Positions 1 to 8,821 of a stretch of DNA of 64,000 nt are shown here, piece after piece. A model generated the notes under the pieces. The model was not told where the DNA came from and ran no database searches. It saw nothing but the letters and a program-made list of their open reading frames with translations. Position 1 is the first letter of the stretch. Each line of letters opens with the position of its first letter. Source of the DNA: JBCBKU01 sp038521345 (lineage in GTDB: Bacteria > Pseudomonadota > Alphaproteobacteria > Rhodobacterales > Rhodobacteraceae); NCBI GenBank assembly GCA_038521345.1, contig JBCBKU010000008.1, positions 1 to 64,000 of the forward strand, given 5' to 3'. The translations under genes were made by a program, and so were the position numbers.

Positions 1-1
1 G

Positions 2-208
2 CTGACCGTGATCTACCCGACCGAGAGCCCCGGCGGATGGAACCTGATCGGGCGCACGCCAGCAGAGATGTTTGCCATCGGCGCCAATCCGCCCGCCCTT
101 TTGGCGCCGGGCGACCGCGTGCGGTTCGACCCGGTGGGGCGGGCCGCCTTCGACGACATGGAACGCGCCGCGGCCGCGGGGGATTGGATGCCCGAGATGG
201 AGCAATGA
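2..208 (+). CDS. pxpB: 5-oxoprolinase subunit PxpB (KipI family), C-terminal fragment
   Basis: C-terminal 68 residues of PxpB (formerly KipI or allophanate hydrolase subunit 1), part of the ATP-dependent 5-oxoprolinase PxpABC that opens cytosolic pyroglutamate to glutamate. The fragment carries the family signature YPTESPGGWNLIGRT near its start, followed by a PGDRVRF segment typical of the subunit's end. The 5' part lies left of the window. The stop codon overlaps the next start in an ATGA quartet, so translation is probably coupled to pxpC. PxpA is not in view. Confidence 0.88.
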   Translation: MTVIYPTESPGGWNLIGRTPAEMFAIGANPPALLAPGDRVRFDPVGRAAFDDMERAAAAGDWMPEMEQ

Positions 209-1242
209 GCCTGTTGCGCGTCCATGCCGGTGGTATGTTGACCACTGTTCAGGATCAGGGCCGTCGCCGCTTTCAGCGGTTCGGTGTCCCGGTTGCCGGC
301 AGTCTGGATCCGGTCGCCGCGCGCCTGGCCAACGCGCTTGTTGGCAACCCACCCGAAGCGGCGGTTCTCGAGATGCGGGTTCTCGGGCCCGATCTGGAAT
401 GCGTTGGCAGTCCCCTGCGTCTTGCCGTGGTCGGCGCCACGATTGCCGGCCAGATCCGGCGGGCCAATGGTGAGGTCATCGCGCTGGATGCGGACCGCAG
501 TTTTACGCTGGCACCCGGGGATCGCGTCGCAATCGGACCACTTCGCGGATCGACGACCGCGAGTCTTGCCGTGGCGGGTGGCGTGGACGTGGCGCCGGTG
601 ATGGGCAGCCGGTCGACGTTCTTGCGAAGCGGCTTTGGTGGCCTGAACGGTCGCGCCCTGGCCCCGGGTGATGCGGTTCCTGTTGGCCATGCCTCTGGGC
701 CGGAAGGGCCCGAACGGGGTCTTGATGAACCTTATGAAACAACGTGCCCTGACCGCATTCGGGTCGTTCTTGGGCCGCAGGACGATCACTTTACCGAAGG
801 AGCGATTGCGACCCTTCTCGGGACCGAATGGCGCGTGTCTGGGCAGGCCGACCGCATGGGCTTGCGTCTTGATGGACAAAAGCTGGATCACAAGAACGGG
901 CACGACATTGTCTCGGACGGCATCGTGACCGGCGCAATTCAGGTGCCGGGTACGGGCCAGCCGATCGTGCTTTTGGCGGATCGCGGCACGTCTGGCGGGT
1001 ATCCGAAGATCGCCACCGTTATTGGCGCCGATCTGCCGGCGCTTGGCCGGGTGGGGCCCGGCGCGGTCTTTCGATTCGAGGCGGTTACGCCCGCCGAAGG
1101 GGTCGCTGCCCTGCGTGCTGCCTCCGACGCCACCGCGCGCGCTGTGGCGGCTATCGGTGTCTGGCATCCGCCGGGCATGGTGGATGTCGACAGGCTTTAC
1201 GACAGTGATCTGATCTCGCCGCCGGAAGACGCGTCCTCCTGA
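205..1242 (+). CDS. pxpC: 5-oxoprolinase subunit PxpC (allophanate hydrolase subunit 2 family)
   Basis: 345-residue PxpC, partner of PxpB in ATP-dependent 5-oxoprolinase; older annotation calls it allophanate hydrolase subunit 2 or KipA. The N terminus has the diagnostic TTVQDQGRRRFQRFGVPVAG segment (residues about 13-32). Later come GGVDVAPVMGSRST (about 121-134) and, near the C terminus, ADRGTSGGYPKIATV, both standard family blocks. Length matches the family. ATG at 205 is chosen because it overlaps the pxpB stop (ATGA); a longer in-frame reading from 37 runs through the pxpB coding region and is not credible. A true allophanate hydrolase is unlikely because urea carboxylase is absent nearby. 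Confidence 0.9.
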   Translation: MSLLRVHAGGMLTTVQDQGRRRFQRFGVPVAGSLDPVAARLANALVGNPPEAAVLEMRVLGPDLECVGSPLRLAVVGATIAGQIRRANGEVIALDADRSFTLAPGDRVAIGPLRGSTTASLAVAGGVDVAPVMGSRSTFLRSGFGGLNGRALAPGDAVPVGHASGPEGPERGLDEPYETTCPDRIRVVLGPQDDHFTEGAIATLLGTEWRVSGQADRMGLRLDGQKLDHKNGHDIVSDGIVTGAIQVPGTGQPIVLLADRGTSGGYPKIATVIGADLPALGRVGPGAVFRFEAVTPAEGVAALRAASDATARAVAAIGVWHPPGMVDVDRLYDSDLISPPEDASS

Positions 1243-1385
1243 GCCATCCGCGCTTTGGCTTGTTTCGCCTCCGGCGCTCGGGTAACCAGACACCGAGGCC
1301 AGAACAGGCGGCGCGCCGACGTGGCGCCGTGTAACGAGCGTGAGCACGCCGCCCCGAGCGCAGGGCGCAGAAAGACCGGTTTGGC

Positions 1386-2174
1386 ATGTCTGACCGCGAC
1401 CAATCCAGAACCCCCGCCTTCGCCATCGTCATCCCGATGAAGGACGAAGCCGGCAATGTCGAAGCGTTGCTTGATGGCTGCGTGGCCGCGGCGACCCCCC
1501 TCGGTCCGTTCGAGATCTGGGTGACCGACGATGGATCGACGGATGGGACCGGCGAGGTCCTGCGCGGCTTTCAACGGGCCCATCCGGACGTCATGTTTGG
1601 GATCGTGACGCACGCCCGATCCGCCGGGCAATCGGCCGCTGTACATTCGGCGGTGGGTCGTGCACGCGCGCCGCTGATCTGCACTCTGGATGGCGACGGT
1701 CAGAACCCCCCGGACCAGATCCCCAGGCTTCTTGCCCCGTTCGAAGGCGGCGATGCCGAGCTTGGGCTGGTGGCCGGGCAGCGGGCGCGGCGTCAGGACA
1801 CTCTGGCCAAGCGCTGGGCCTCGCGGTTCGCCAACCGCCTGCGCGGCTGGCTCTTGAAGGATGGGACCCGGGACACGGGGTGCGGGTTGAAGGCATTCCG
1901 GCGCGAACCGTTCCTCGCGCTGCCCTACTTCGATCATATGCACCGCTATCTGCCGGCATTGTTCCAGCGAGATGGGTGGCGGGTTGCGCATGTTGATGTA
2001 GAACATCAGGAAAGGGGTGCAGGCCGCTCGAAATATACGAATTTCGGGCGTGCACTAGTGGGCGTTTCGGACTTGATGGGCGTGGTCTGGCTGATCCGGC
2101 GGAAGAAGCGCGTGGGCCCGGGCGACATAAGCGTGACCGAGATCCGAACAGAGACCGCTCGGGCCGACCCATGA
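1386..2174 (+). CDS. Glycosyltransferase family 2 (polyprenyl-phosphate sugar synthase type)
   Basis: 262-residue inverting GT2 enzyme resembling dolichyl/undecaprenyl-phosphate sugar synthases (DPM1/ArnC type), expected to load a sugar from a nucleotide donor onto a polyprenyl phosphate at the inner membrane. The N-terminal fold reads AIVIPMKDEAGNV then WVTDDGSTDGT (DDGS donor site). CTLDGDGQNPPDQIP holds the metal-binding DGD. HQERGAGRSKYTNFG near residue 215-230 matches the conserved H-x-R-xx-G-x-SKY block of this subfamily. There is no C-terminal membrane pair, unlike ArnC. It begins a four-gene series: the stop overlaps the LABN gene start (ATGA) and two GT39-like transferases follow, a logical donor-then-transfer order. 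No strong ribosome site precedes the ATG. Confidence 0.85.
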   Translation: MSDRDQSRTPAFAIVIPMKDEAGNVEALLDGCVAAATPLGPFEIWVTDDGSTDGTGEVLRGFQRAHPDVMFGIVTHARSAGQSAAVHSAVGRARAPLICTLDGDGQNPPDQIPRLLAPFEGGDAELGLVAGQRARRQDTLAKRWASRFANRLRGWLLKDGTRDTGCGLKAFRREPFLALPYFDHMHRYLPALFQRDGWRVAHVDVEHQERGAGRSKYTNFGRALVGVSDLMGVVWLIRRKKRVGPGDISVTEIRTETARADP

Positions 2175-2509
2175 AAGAGACGTTGTTCCAGTGGCTTGCC
2201 ATTGATAATTGGACCGAGTTCTGGTGGGTCGTCCTCGGACTTACGGCGCAACTGATCTTTGCTGGTCGGTTCCTTGTCCAATGGATCGCCTCCGAACGGG
2301 CGGGGCGGTCCTATGTCCCCGTCGTGTTCTGGTACCTGTCGATCGTGGGCGGTGGCATGCTCTTGGCCTATGCGATCTACCGGCAGGACATCGTTTTCAT
2401 CCTCGGCCAGTCGCTTGGCGTGATCGTCTATGCGCGGAACCTGATGCTGATCCGCAAGGATGCGGCCGGGATCCGCGCCGAGACGCCGCCGGACCAATCG
2501 CGAGGATAG
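2171..2509 (+). CDS. LABN-domain membrane protein (lipid A biosynthesis N-terminal domain)
   Basis: 112-residue inner-membrane protein of the 'lipid A biosynthesis N-terminal domain' (LABN) family, known alone or fused ahead of LpxB. It shows three hydrophobic segments (about residues 15-35, 50-68 and 72-90) and the family block FAGRFLVQWIASERAGRS, then VPVVFWYLSIVGG. The molecular function is not established. Its place between a GT2 and two GT39-like transferases fits a helper role in lipid-linked sugar transfer or flipping, which is inference. The start overlaps the GT2 stop (ATGA) and the next gene starts five bases after its stop. Confidence 0.85.
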   Translation: MKETLFQWLAIDNWTEFWWVVLGLTAQLIFAGRFLVQWIASERAGRSYVPVVFWYLSIVGGGMLLAYAIYRQDIVFILGQSLGVIVYARNLMLIRKDAAGIRAETPPDQSRG

Positions 2510-2513
2510 GCGC

Positions 2514-4163
2514 GTGGCGGCGTCTTCAGGGGCCGGCGGTCCCGCGCGCTGGTCGACGCGACTTTCCCTTGTCCTGCTCTTCGTGGCCGCGCTGGCGAGC
2601 CTGTCGGTCGGGATCGCCACGATCCCTGTTACCGACCGGGATGAGGCGCGCTTTGCTCAGGCATCGCGCCAGATGGCCGAGACCGGCGATTTTGTCGACA
2701 TCCGTTATCAGGACGTGCCGCGGTACAAGAAACCGGTGGGCATCTACTGGGCCCAAGCCGGGGTTCTGCGCCTTCTGAACCCCGAGGAGCCAAGCCAGAT
2801 ATGGATGCACCGGCTGCCGTCGCTTCTGGCCGCGGCGCTCGCGCCTCTACTTGTCGTCTGGGCCGGGGTTCCGCTGGTCGGCAGCGTGGTCGCGCTTATG
2901 GCGGGTGGCATGATGGCCTCGGTCTATCTACTGTATGCCGAGGCGCATTTTGCCAAGACCGATGCGGCGCTGTTGGTCGCTGCGCTTGGCGCCATGGGTG
3001 CGCTGTCGCGGGCGTGGATGGGGCAAGTGCGGGGCTGGGCGGTGCCCCTTGTCTTCTGGACGTCGGTCGCAGCGGGTCTTCTCCTGAAAGGCCCCGTGGT
3101 CCTTGCCCCGGTTGCATCGGTCATTGTCTGGGTTGCGGTTCTCAAGCGCGAGGTTCGGTGGCTCTTGGACCTGAGACCGGGGCCGGGGCTTCTCTGGATG
3201 CTGTTTCTCGCCGGGCCTTGGTATGTCGCGATTTCGCTCGAGGCCGGGTGGGCCTTCTGGGCCGAAAGTGCCGGGCGGGATCTGGCCGGAAAGATCGCCG
3301 AGGGACAGGAAAACCACGGCGGCCCGCCCGGGCTGTATCTCCTGTGGCTCCTGATGATGGGCTGGCCATGGGTTCTTGTCTTTCCCGCGGCGGCGGTTAT
3401 GGCCTGGCGTCGGCGAGGCGAGCGGGGGATGACCTTCCTGATTGGATGGGTCGTGCCGTTCTGGGTGGTTCTGGAATTGGTTCCCACAAAATTGCCCCAC
3501 TATCCCCTGCCGCTTTACCCCGCGCTCATGTGTCTGGGCGCGCTGGCGATCCGTGATTGGCTGGGCGGCGAACGCCCGGTCTGGCCCGCGCGGATCGGAG
3601 CGCTTTTCTGGGCCATCGGACTTGCCTGGTTTCTGCTACTGATCCTTGGGGCGCCCATCTGGCAGGGTGTGCCGGTGCCGCTGGTATCCGTTGCCGGTGC
3701 CACGGGCGTGGTCGCCCTTGCCGTTGCGGCGGCGCTGAAGGCGCGGGTGGCGCCGGGCTTGTCTCTGGTCTCGGTCATGGGCGCGGCCGTTCTGGCCTTC
3801 TGGGCGTTTCTGGGCTCGACCTTGCCCGCGCTCACGCCCTTCTGGATCTCGACCGCTCTCGCCGAGGCGACCGAGCGGGCTGCGTGCCTTGACGGGCCGG
3901 TCGGCCTTGTCGGCTACCACGAACCAAGCGCCGTCTTCCTGCTGGGACAGGACACGCTGTTGACGTGGCCGGATGATCTTGCGGCGGCCTTTGCGTCGGG
4001 CAGGATCGTGGCCGCATGGGTGCCGGAAGACAGCCTTGAAACGACACCCGGTGTCGAGGGCGCCAATCTCGTGACCGGTTTCAACTACAACAGCGGGCGC
4101 GACGTGGCCCTGCGCCTGATCGAGGCGCCGGGCACCCCCGCGGCTGCGCCGGTATGCCCGTGA
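2514..4163 (+). CDS. ArnT-like glycosyltransferase (GT39/PMT family), membrane protein
   Basis: About 549-residue polytopic membrane glycosyltransferase of the ArnT/PMT group, which moves a sugar from a polyprenyl phosphate carrier to an envelope acceptor on the periplasmic face. The first periplasmic loop has VTDRDEARFAQASRQMAETG, the classic ArnT RDEAR motif with catalytic-site acidic residues, then DVPRYKKPVGIYW with the family's KPP/KPV-type block. About a dozen hydrophobic segments follow, and VPTKLPHYPLPLYPAL is another ArnT signature. GTG at 2514 is preferred: it sits five bases after the upstream stop with GAGGA about seven bases before it; an ATG at 2460 would overlap LABN by 50 bases. 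The acceptor (lipid A or another glycan) is unknown. Confidence 0.83.
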   Translation: MAASSGAGGPARWSTRLSLVLLFVAALASLSVGIATIPVTDRDEARFAQASRQMAETGDFVDIRYQDVPRYKKPVGIYWAQAGVLRLLNPEEPSQIWMHRLPSLLAAALAPLLVVWAGVPLVGSVVALMAGGMMASVYLLYAEAHFAKTDAALLVAALGAMGALSRAWMGQVRGWAVPLVFWTSVAAGLLLKGPVVLAPVASVIVWVAVLKREVRWLLDLRPGPGLLWMLFLAGPWYVAISLEAGWAFWAESAGRDLAGKIAEGQENHGGPPGLYLLWLLMMGWPWVLVFPAAAVMAWRRRGERGMTFLIGWVVPFWVVLELVPTKLPHYPLPLYPALMCLGALAIRDWLGGERPVWPARIGALFWAIGLAWFLLLILGAPIWQGVPVPLVSVAGATGVVALAVAAALKARVAPGLSLVSVMGAAVLAFWAFLGSTLPALTPFWISTALAEATERAACLDGPVGLVGYHEPSAVFLLGQDTLLTWPDDLAAAFASGRIVAAWVPEDSLETTPGVEGANLVTGFNYNSGRDVALRLIEAPGTPAAAPVCP

Positions 4164-5569
4164 CCCGGGTCGCATCGTTCGCGGTGGCCGCCATTCTGGC
4201 GGTCACGATGCTGAGGGTTGCGGTCTTGGCGTGGGGTGAAGTCGAGCTTTACGTCGACGAGGCGCAATACTGGCTCTGGGGGCAGGAACTCGCCTTTGGC
4301 TACTTCTCGAAGCCGCCGCTTGTCGGCTGGGTGATCCGGGCCTCGGTCGAGATCGGGGACAGCACGGCCTTTTGGGTTCGCGTTCCGTCGCCCATCGCCT
4401 ATGGGATCACCGCAGGGCTCGTTTGGGCCGCCGCGGCGCGTGTCTGGCCGCCCGGGCCCGCCGCATGGTCCGGCGTCGCGTTCGCCACCTTGCCCGGTAC
4501 CGGGATCCTGTCGCTCTTCATATCCACCGACGCGCTCCTGATGCCCTGCGTCGCGCTTGCACTTCTGGCGCTTCTGGCGCTGCGTCACGGTCCGTCCGAT
4601 CGCTGGGCTGTGGTGCTGGGTCTGGCCTTCGGGCTTGGACTTCTGGCCAAGTACGCCATGGTCTACGCCATCGTGCTGAGCGGGATCGCGGTCGTGGCGC
4701 TTCCGGGGTTCCGGATGACAGTACGCGAGGCCGCGATCGCCGCAGGTATTGCTGGTCTTCTCATCCTGCCCAATCTCGGCTGGAACGTGGCCAACGGGTT
4801 CATCACGTTCGCCCATACTGCCGACAATGCGGGCAGTGAGGCTACGATCCAGTGGCGGTGGGACAATGCCGGCGAGTTTCTGGTCACCCAGCTGATCGCC
4901 TTTGGTCCGGTCTTCGCGCTGGCGTGGTTCTGGGTCCTCGTGCGCGCGGTTCCGGATCTGGCCCGAGGCGTGCGACCTGCGCTCTTGCTCGGGTCGTTTC
5001 CGCTGATCCTCGCCATTGCCGTCATCGCCGTTATCGACGAGGCCAATGGCAACTGGGCCGCCCCGGCGTTTGTTTATGGCGCGGTTCTGGTCGTGCCATG
5101 GCTTGCGCTTCGGGCGCGCGTCTGGTTGGCCATCGGGTTGATCACGAACGTCGCACTTGCGGGCCTGATCGCGGTACTGCCGCTTATGCCCGAGCGGGCC
5201 AATCTCGGCGGGCGTAATCTTTTCGAACGGGCCGCCGGCATGGAGGACTTTTCCGACGCCGTGCTTTCGGCAGCCGAGGACGAAGGCGCGGCCGTCATGG
5301 CGTCGGGGCGCGCGATCCTCGCCGGTCTTGTCTGGTCGGGCCGGGCGCGCGATGTGGCCATCTATGCGCGGGCCCCGCGCGGATTGCCGTCCAACCACTA
5401 TGAACTGACGCGGCCCGTGCCAGAGGGGCTGGCACCCCTTGTCGTCGTCGCCCGCGAGGCGCCGCCAGCATGCCCGGACGCGCAGCTCCTATTCGCGTGG
5501 GATCCGGGCACCGGGGCCTTTCGCAAAGGCGGGACCGCCGTCTTTCTTGCGCCCTCGGGCTGCGGCTGA
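4154..5569 (+). CDS. Second GT39-family membrane glycosyltransferase
   Basis: 471-residue polytopic membrane protein, GT39/ArnT-like, with the periplasmic-loop motif YVDEAQYWLWGQELAFGY followed by SKPPLVGW near residues 33-60, the standard DEAQYW/KPPL pattern. Roughly ten further hydrophobic segments follow. It starts ten bases inside the preceding GT39 gene, so it belongs to the same transcription unit. Two differing GT39 genes side by side suggest two acceptors or two donor sugars, but the sequence does not say which. The C-terminal 100 residues form a soluble, presumably periplasmic tail. Confidence 0.82.
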   Translation: MPVTRVASFAVAAILAVTMLRVAVLAWGEVELYVDEAQYWLWGQELAFGYFSKPPLVGWVIRASVEIGDSTAFWVRVPSPIAYGITAGLVWAAAARVWPPGPAAWSGVAFATLPGTGILSLFISTDALLMPCVALALLALLALRHGPSDRWAVVLGLAFGLGLLAKYAMVYAIVLSGIAVVALPGFRMTVREAAIAAGIAGLLILPNLGWNVANGFITFAHTADNAGSEATIQWRWDNAGEFLVTQLIAFGPVFALAWFWVLVRAVPDLARGVRPALLLGSFPLILAIAVIAVIDEANGNWAAPAFVYGAVLVVPWLALRARVWLAIGLITNVALAGLIAVLPLMPERANLGGRNLFERAAGMEDFSDAVLSAAEDEGAAVMASGRAILAGLVWSGRARDVAIYARAPRGLPSNHYELTRPVPEGLAPLVVVAREAPPACPDAQLLFAWDPGTGAFRKGGTAVFLAPSGCG

Positions 5570-5611
5570 GCGTGGGCTTTCGCCCGCTCTCCGGGCAGGC
5601 TAGAGGACGGG

Positions 5612-6685
5612 ATGGCATTTCAAGCCGAAACCTTGCCGGGTTTTCTGGCCCATGGCTTCGACACGCTGATCGATGTGCGATCACCGGCCGAGTACGCCGA
5701 GGATCGCATGCCGGGAGCCATCAATCTGCCGGTTCTTTCAAACGCCGAACGGGCGCATGTCGGAACGATCTACGTACAGGAGGATCCCTTTCTGGCCCGG
5801 AAGGTCGGTGCGGCGCTGGTTGCGCGCAATGCTGCGTTGCATCTCGAGGGACCGCTTGCCGGCAAGGACGGGAGTTGGCGGCCTCTCGTTTATTGCTGGC
5901 GGGGCGGGCAAAGGTCCGGGTCCTTTGCAAGCATTCTGGCGCAGATCGGCTGGCGCGTCGACACGGTCGCCGGCGGGTACAGGGCGTGGCGGCAGGCCGT
6001 GGTGGCGGCTCTGCACGACGATCCCTGGCCGACGCCGCTGGTTCTCTTGGACGGAAACACTGGAACCGCAAAGACCGAGATTCTGTCGGTGCTGGCGGCG
6101 CGGGGTCTTCAGGTCCTCGATCTTGAAGGGCTGGCCGGGCACCGGGGTTCGGTTTTTGGCGCCCGCGGGGGCGCGCAACCAGCGCAGAAGATGTTTGAAA
6201 CCCGGATTGCTGCGGCTCTGGCGGAGTTCGATCCGGCACGGCCGGTTGTGGTCGAGGCGGAATCTGCCAAGGTGGGTGACCGGCTGGTCCCGCCGGTGCT
6301 CTGGGCGGCAATGAAGGCCGCGCCGCGGGTTTTGGTGCGCGCACCGGTAGAGGCGCGCGTGACATATCTGGTGCAGGCTTACGCCGATATTGCCGAGGAC
6401 AAGGACCGCCTCTCTGCGGATATCGAGGGCTTGAAGCCCTATCACGGGGCCGAACGCGTGGCCGACTGGCTGGGCTTTGTCGAAACCGGTGCCCATCTCG
6501 CTCTGGCAAGCGCCCTGATCTCCGAGCATTACGATCCCCGTTATGCCCGGTCGCGGGCCGCACGACCGGCGCCAGTGGCCGAAGCTGTGACCGAGCGGCT
6601 TGACGGACCGGGCATTGAGGGGCTTGCGGATGCGATCGCCGCGCTACCGATCATGTCCGAAGGGCGAGACCCGGACGCGCGGTGA
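5612..6685 (+). CDS. mnmH: tRNA 2-selenouridine synthase
   Basis: 357-residue MnmH (SelU/YbbB), which converts 2-thiouridine at the tRNA wobble position to 2-selenouridine through a geranylated intermediate, using selenophosphate. An N-terminal rhodanese domain runs to about residue 128 with IDVRSPAEYAEDRMPGA and the catalytic loop YCWRGGQRSG (Cys95). The C-terminal P-loop NTPase part has GNTGTAKT (about 148-155) and later DLEGLAGHRGS, a family hallmark. GAGGA precedes the ATG. The 3' end overlaps by 35 bases the oppositely oriented selD fusion, which makes its selenium donor, so donor and user genes are paired tail to tail. Confidence 0.95.
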   Translation: MAFQAETLPGFLAHGFDTLIDVRSPAEYAEDRMPGAINLPVLSNAERAHVGTIYVQEDPFLARKVGAALVARNAALHLEGPLAGKDGSWRPLVYCWRGGQRSGSFASILAQIGWRVDTVAGGYRAWRQAVVAALHDDPWPTPLVLLDGNTGTAKTEILSVLAARGLQVLDLEGLAGHRGSVFGARGGAQPAQKMFETRIAAALAEFDPARPVVVEAESAKVGDRLVPPVLWAAMKAAPRVLVRAPVEARVTYLVQAYADIAEDKDRLSADIEGLKPYHGAERVADWLGFVETGAHLALASALISEHYDPRYARSRAARPAPVAEAVTERLDGPGIEGLADAIAALPIMSEGRDPDAR

Positions 6686-8780
6686 TCTCACCGATCCGGG
6701 CGGCGGTCACTCCTGCGTCGCCCAATGCGGCAATCGATCGCTCCACGGCTTCCGGGGCGATCGCCGCGAGCAGCCCACCCGCGGTCTGGGGATCAAAAAG
6801 AAGATGGGCCCGCGGGCTCTCTGGCACGAGGTCAGGGACAAAGCTCCGGTTGGCGTCATAAAGGGACGAACGGACCCCGCTTGCGGCGAGCGCCTCGGCA
6901 CCCGGAAGGACCGGAATTTGGTTCAGGTCCAGAATCGCGCCGGTATTGCTGGTGCGCACCATGTTCGCCAGATGGCCGGCAAGACCGAACCCCGTGACAT
7001 CCGTCATGGCATGGGCGTGCGCAAGTGCGCTGGCGGCCGGGCCCTGCGGGTTTGCCATCTGCGCGAGTGCTGCGGCCACATCTGCACCCTTGGCTGCCAA
7101 TCCCATGTCACCGGCCAGTATCGTGCCGCTCCCGAGCGGTCGGGTCAGGATGAGTGCATCGCCGGGTCGAGCGCCCGCCAGCGTGATCGCCGGGGCGTCG
7201 AGCCGGCCAAGGATTGTATAGCCCAGAATGAACTCGGCCCCCGTGGTCGTATGCCCGCCGATCACCCGGATGCCTTCGGGCTCAAACACGTAGGCGGCGC
7301 CGGCGGAGATTTCGCGCAGCCAGTCGGCCTCGATCTCCGGAGCGAGCGGCGGCAACGTAATGTGGGTCAGCGCCGCCTCGGGACGGGCGCCCATGGCCCA
7401 GATATCGCCAAGCGCATGGGTCGCCGCGATCCGACCCATCAGATAGGGATCTGCGGTCACCGATGGCAGATGATCGGTCGTGAGCACCAGGTCTGCCGCA
7501 CCGATCTCAAGAACGGCGGCATCGTCGCCAAGGGTCGGGGTTCCAAGCGCTGCGGCCAGCGCTTCGGGGCCGACCTTGGCGCCGCATCCTGCGCAAGGGG
7601 GCGGTCCGGCCAGCGCGGCGCGAACACCCTTCGCCGCCCGGCGGGGCGGCGGCGGGGGCGCCATCGGTTGAAGATGGGCGAGGCGGGCCATGAAACGCCG
7701 GTCTATCCGGTCTTTCCAATTCCAGAGCACCGGGTGGGCAATGGCCAGCCCGCCCTTGTCGGCGAGGGCGGCCTTGTCACCCAGTGACACGAGCTTGAGA
7801 TACGTGCGCTGCGGTTGAAAAGCCCGGCGTGCGCCTCCGGCGAGATCAGCCGAAAGGTTGTGGGTCAGGACAGGCGCAGCGCGAACGGCGAAGACACCTG
7901 CCTTGGGCCGTGGTGCGTGGGTCAGGTGGGCGCAATCGCCCGCCGCGTAAATCGCAGGATCGCTGGTGCGCAGGTCCCGGCCCACGTCCAGAAAGCCGCC
8001 CGTCGTGTGAAGACCGGTTTCGGCGAGCCACGGATACGGACGGGCGCCCGCCGCCCCGGTCACGAAATCGGCCTGAAGAACCTCACCGTCTCGCAGGACA
8101 AGGCCCTCGGCGGTGACCTCGGTGATCTGGCAGCCGGTGCGCAGGACGCAGCCCTGCCGCGCCAACTGGCGTGTCAGGGCAGCGCGCGTGCCAGCGGCGA
8201 TCCCGGGCAGACCGTTGCCGGAATCGACCACACTAATCCGCGGGTCGCGCCCGGCCTTGCGCAGGGCATGACCCATGGCCATTGCCAGTTCGACGCCGCC
8301 GATGCCGCCTCCCACGATCGCCACCGAGGGGGCAGGTTTGGCCTCACTTACGAAAGCGCTCCAGGCATCCGCGAAGGCGCCAAGCGGTTTGGCCGCGACC
8401 GCGTGTTCGGCGAAGCCGGGCAGATCCGGCATGGCCGAGGTGATCCCGATATCGATCGAGGCAATGTCATAGCGCACCGGTCCCCGGCCCGTGACATCGA
8501 TGGTTTTTGCGGCACGGTCGATCCCCTCGGCGGTGCCGAGGATAAGCCGAGCACCCGCATAGCGGGCCAGCCGCACCAGATCGATGTCGAGTTCCTCGCG
8601 GCGATAATGTCCGGCGACGAAACCGGGCAGCATCCCGGTATAGGGCGCCGTCGGCCCCGGATTGATGAGGGTCAGTCGGGCACCGGCAAGCGGGCGCATG
8701 CCCCAGCGCCGCAGGACAAGCGCATGGGTGTGTCCGCCGCCCACAAGGACGAGGTCGCGGGTCAGGGGGATGGGCCGCAT
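6651..8780 (-). CDS. selD: Fusion: FAD-dependent oxidoreductase (NDH-2 like) + selenophosphate synthase SelD
   Basis: About 709 residues in two parts. Residues 1-380 are a pyridine-nucleotide-disulfide type flavoprotein: LVLVGGGHTHAL (FAD site, about 12-23), VAIVGGGIGGVE (second nucleotide site, about 153-164) and IYAAGDCAHL (about 277-286). After a proline-rich linker (PPPPPRR), residues 392-709 are SelD, which makes selenophosphate from selenide and ATP. CAGCGAKVG keeps the catalytic Cys (about 399) and Lys (about 402) but has Ala where E. coli SelD has Cys19; the active residue is Cys, not Sec. GDDA and HALGDIWAMGA are further SelD blocks. ATG 8780 is chosen because the flavin site follows at once; an in-frame GTG at 8837 is possible. 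The fusion is known in other bacteria. Confidence 0.93.
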   Translation of the reverse strand: MRPIPLTRDLVLVGGGHTHALVLRRWGMRPLAGARLTLINPGPTAPYTGMLPGFVAGHYRREELDIDLVRLARYAGARLILGTAEGIDRAAKTIDVTGRGPVRYDIASIDIGITSAMPDLPGFAEHAVAAKPLGAFADAWSAFVSEAKPAPSVAIVGGGIGGVELAMAMGHALRKAGRDPRISVVDSGNGLPGIAAGTRAALTRQLARQGCVLRTGCQITEVTAEGLVLRDGEVLQADFVTGAAGARPYPWLAETGLHTTGGFLDVGRDLRTSDPAIYAAGDCAHLTHAPRPKAGVFAVRAAPVLTHNLSADLAGGARRAFQPQRTYLKLVSLGDKAALADKGGLAIAHPVLWNWKDRIDRRFMARLAHLQPMAPPPPPRRAAKGVRAALAGPPPCAGCGAKVGPEALAAALGTPTLGDDAAVLEIGAADLVLTTDHLPSVTADPYLMGRIAATHALGDIWAMGARPEAALTHITLPPLAPEIEADWLREISAGAAYVFEPEGIRVIGGHTTTGAEFILGYTILGRLDAPAITLAGARPGDALILTRPLGSGTILAGDMGLAAKGADVAAALAQMANPQGPAASALAHAHAMTDVTGFGLAGHLANMVRTSNTGAILDLNQIPVLPGAEALAASGVRSSLYDANRSFVPDLVPESPRAHLLFDPQTAGGLLAAIAPEAVERSIAALGDAGVTAARIGEITARPGLALRT

Positions 8781-8821
8781 GGCGTGTTTCGTAGCCGCTG
8801 CAAGCCGGAAGTGCGAGGGGG

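Noticed and set aside
205..1242. Urea-degrading allophanate hydrolase for the pxp genes
   Set aside because: Family knowledge now assigns these subunits to 5-oxoprolinase, and no urea carboxylase or amidase domain is nearby.
13..1347. Long minus-strand open frame (444 codons) opposite pxpB/pxpC
   Set aside because: Arginine/histidine-rich, low complexity translation with no family motif; a GC-rich antisense shadow of well recognised genes.
4085..5398. Minus-strand open frame of 437 codons opposite the second GT39 gene
   Set aside because: Composition typical of antisense frames (R, D, G, Q-rich), and the plus-strand gene has clear GT39 motifs.
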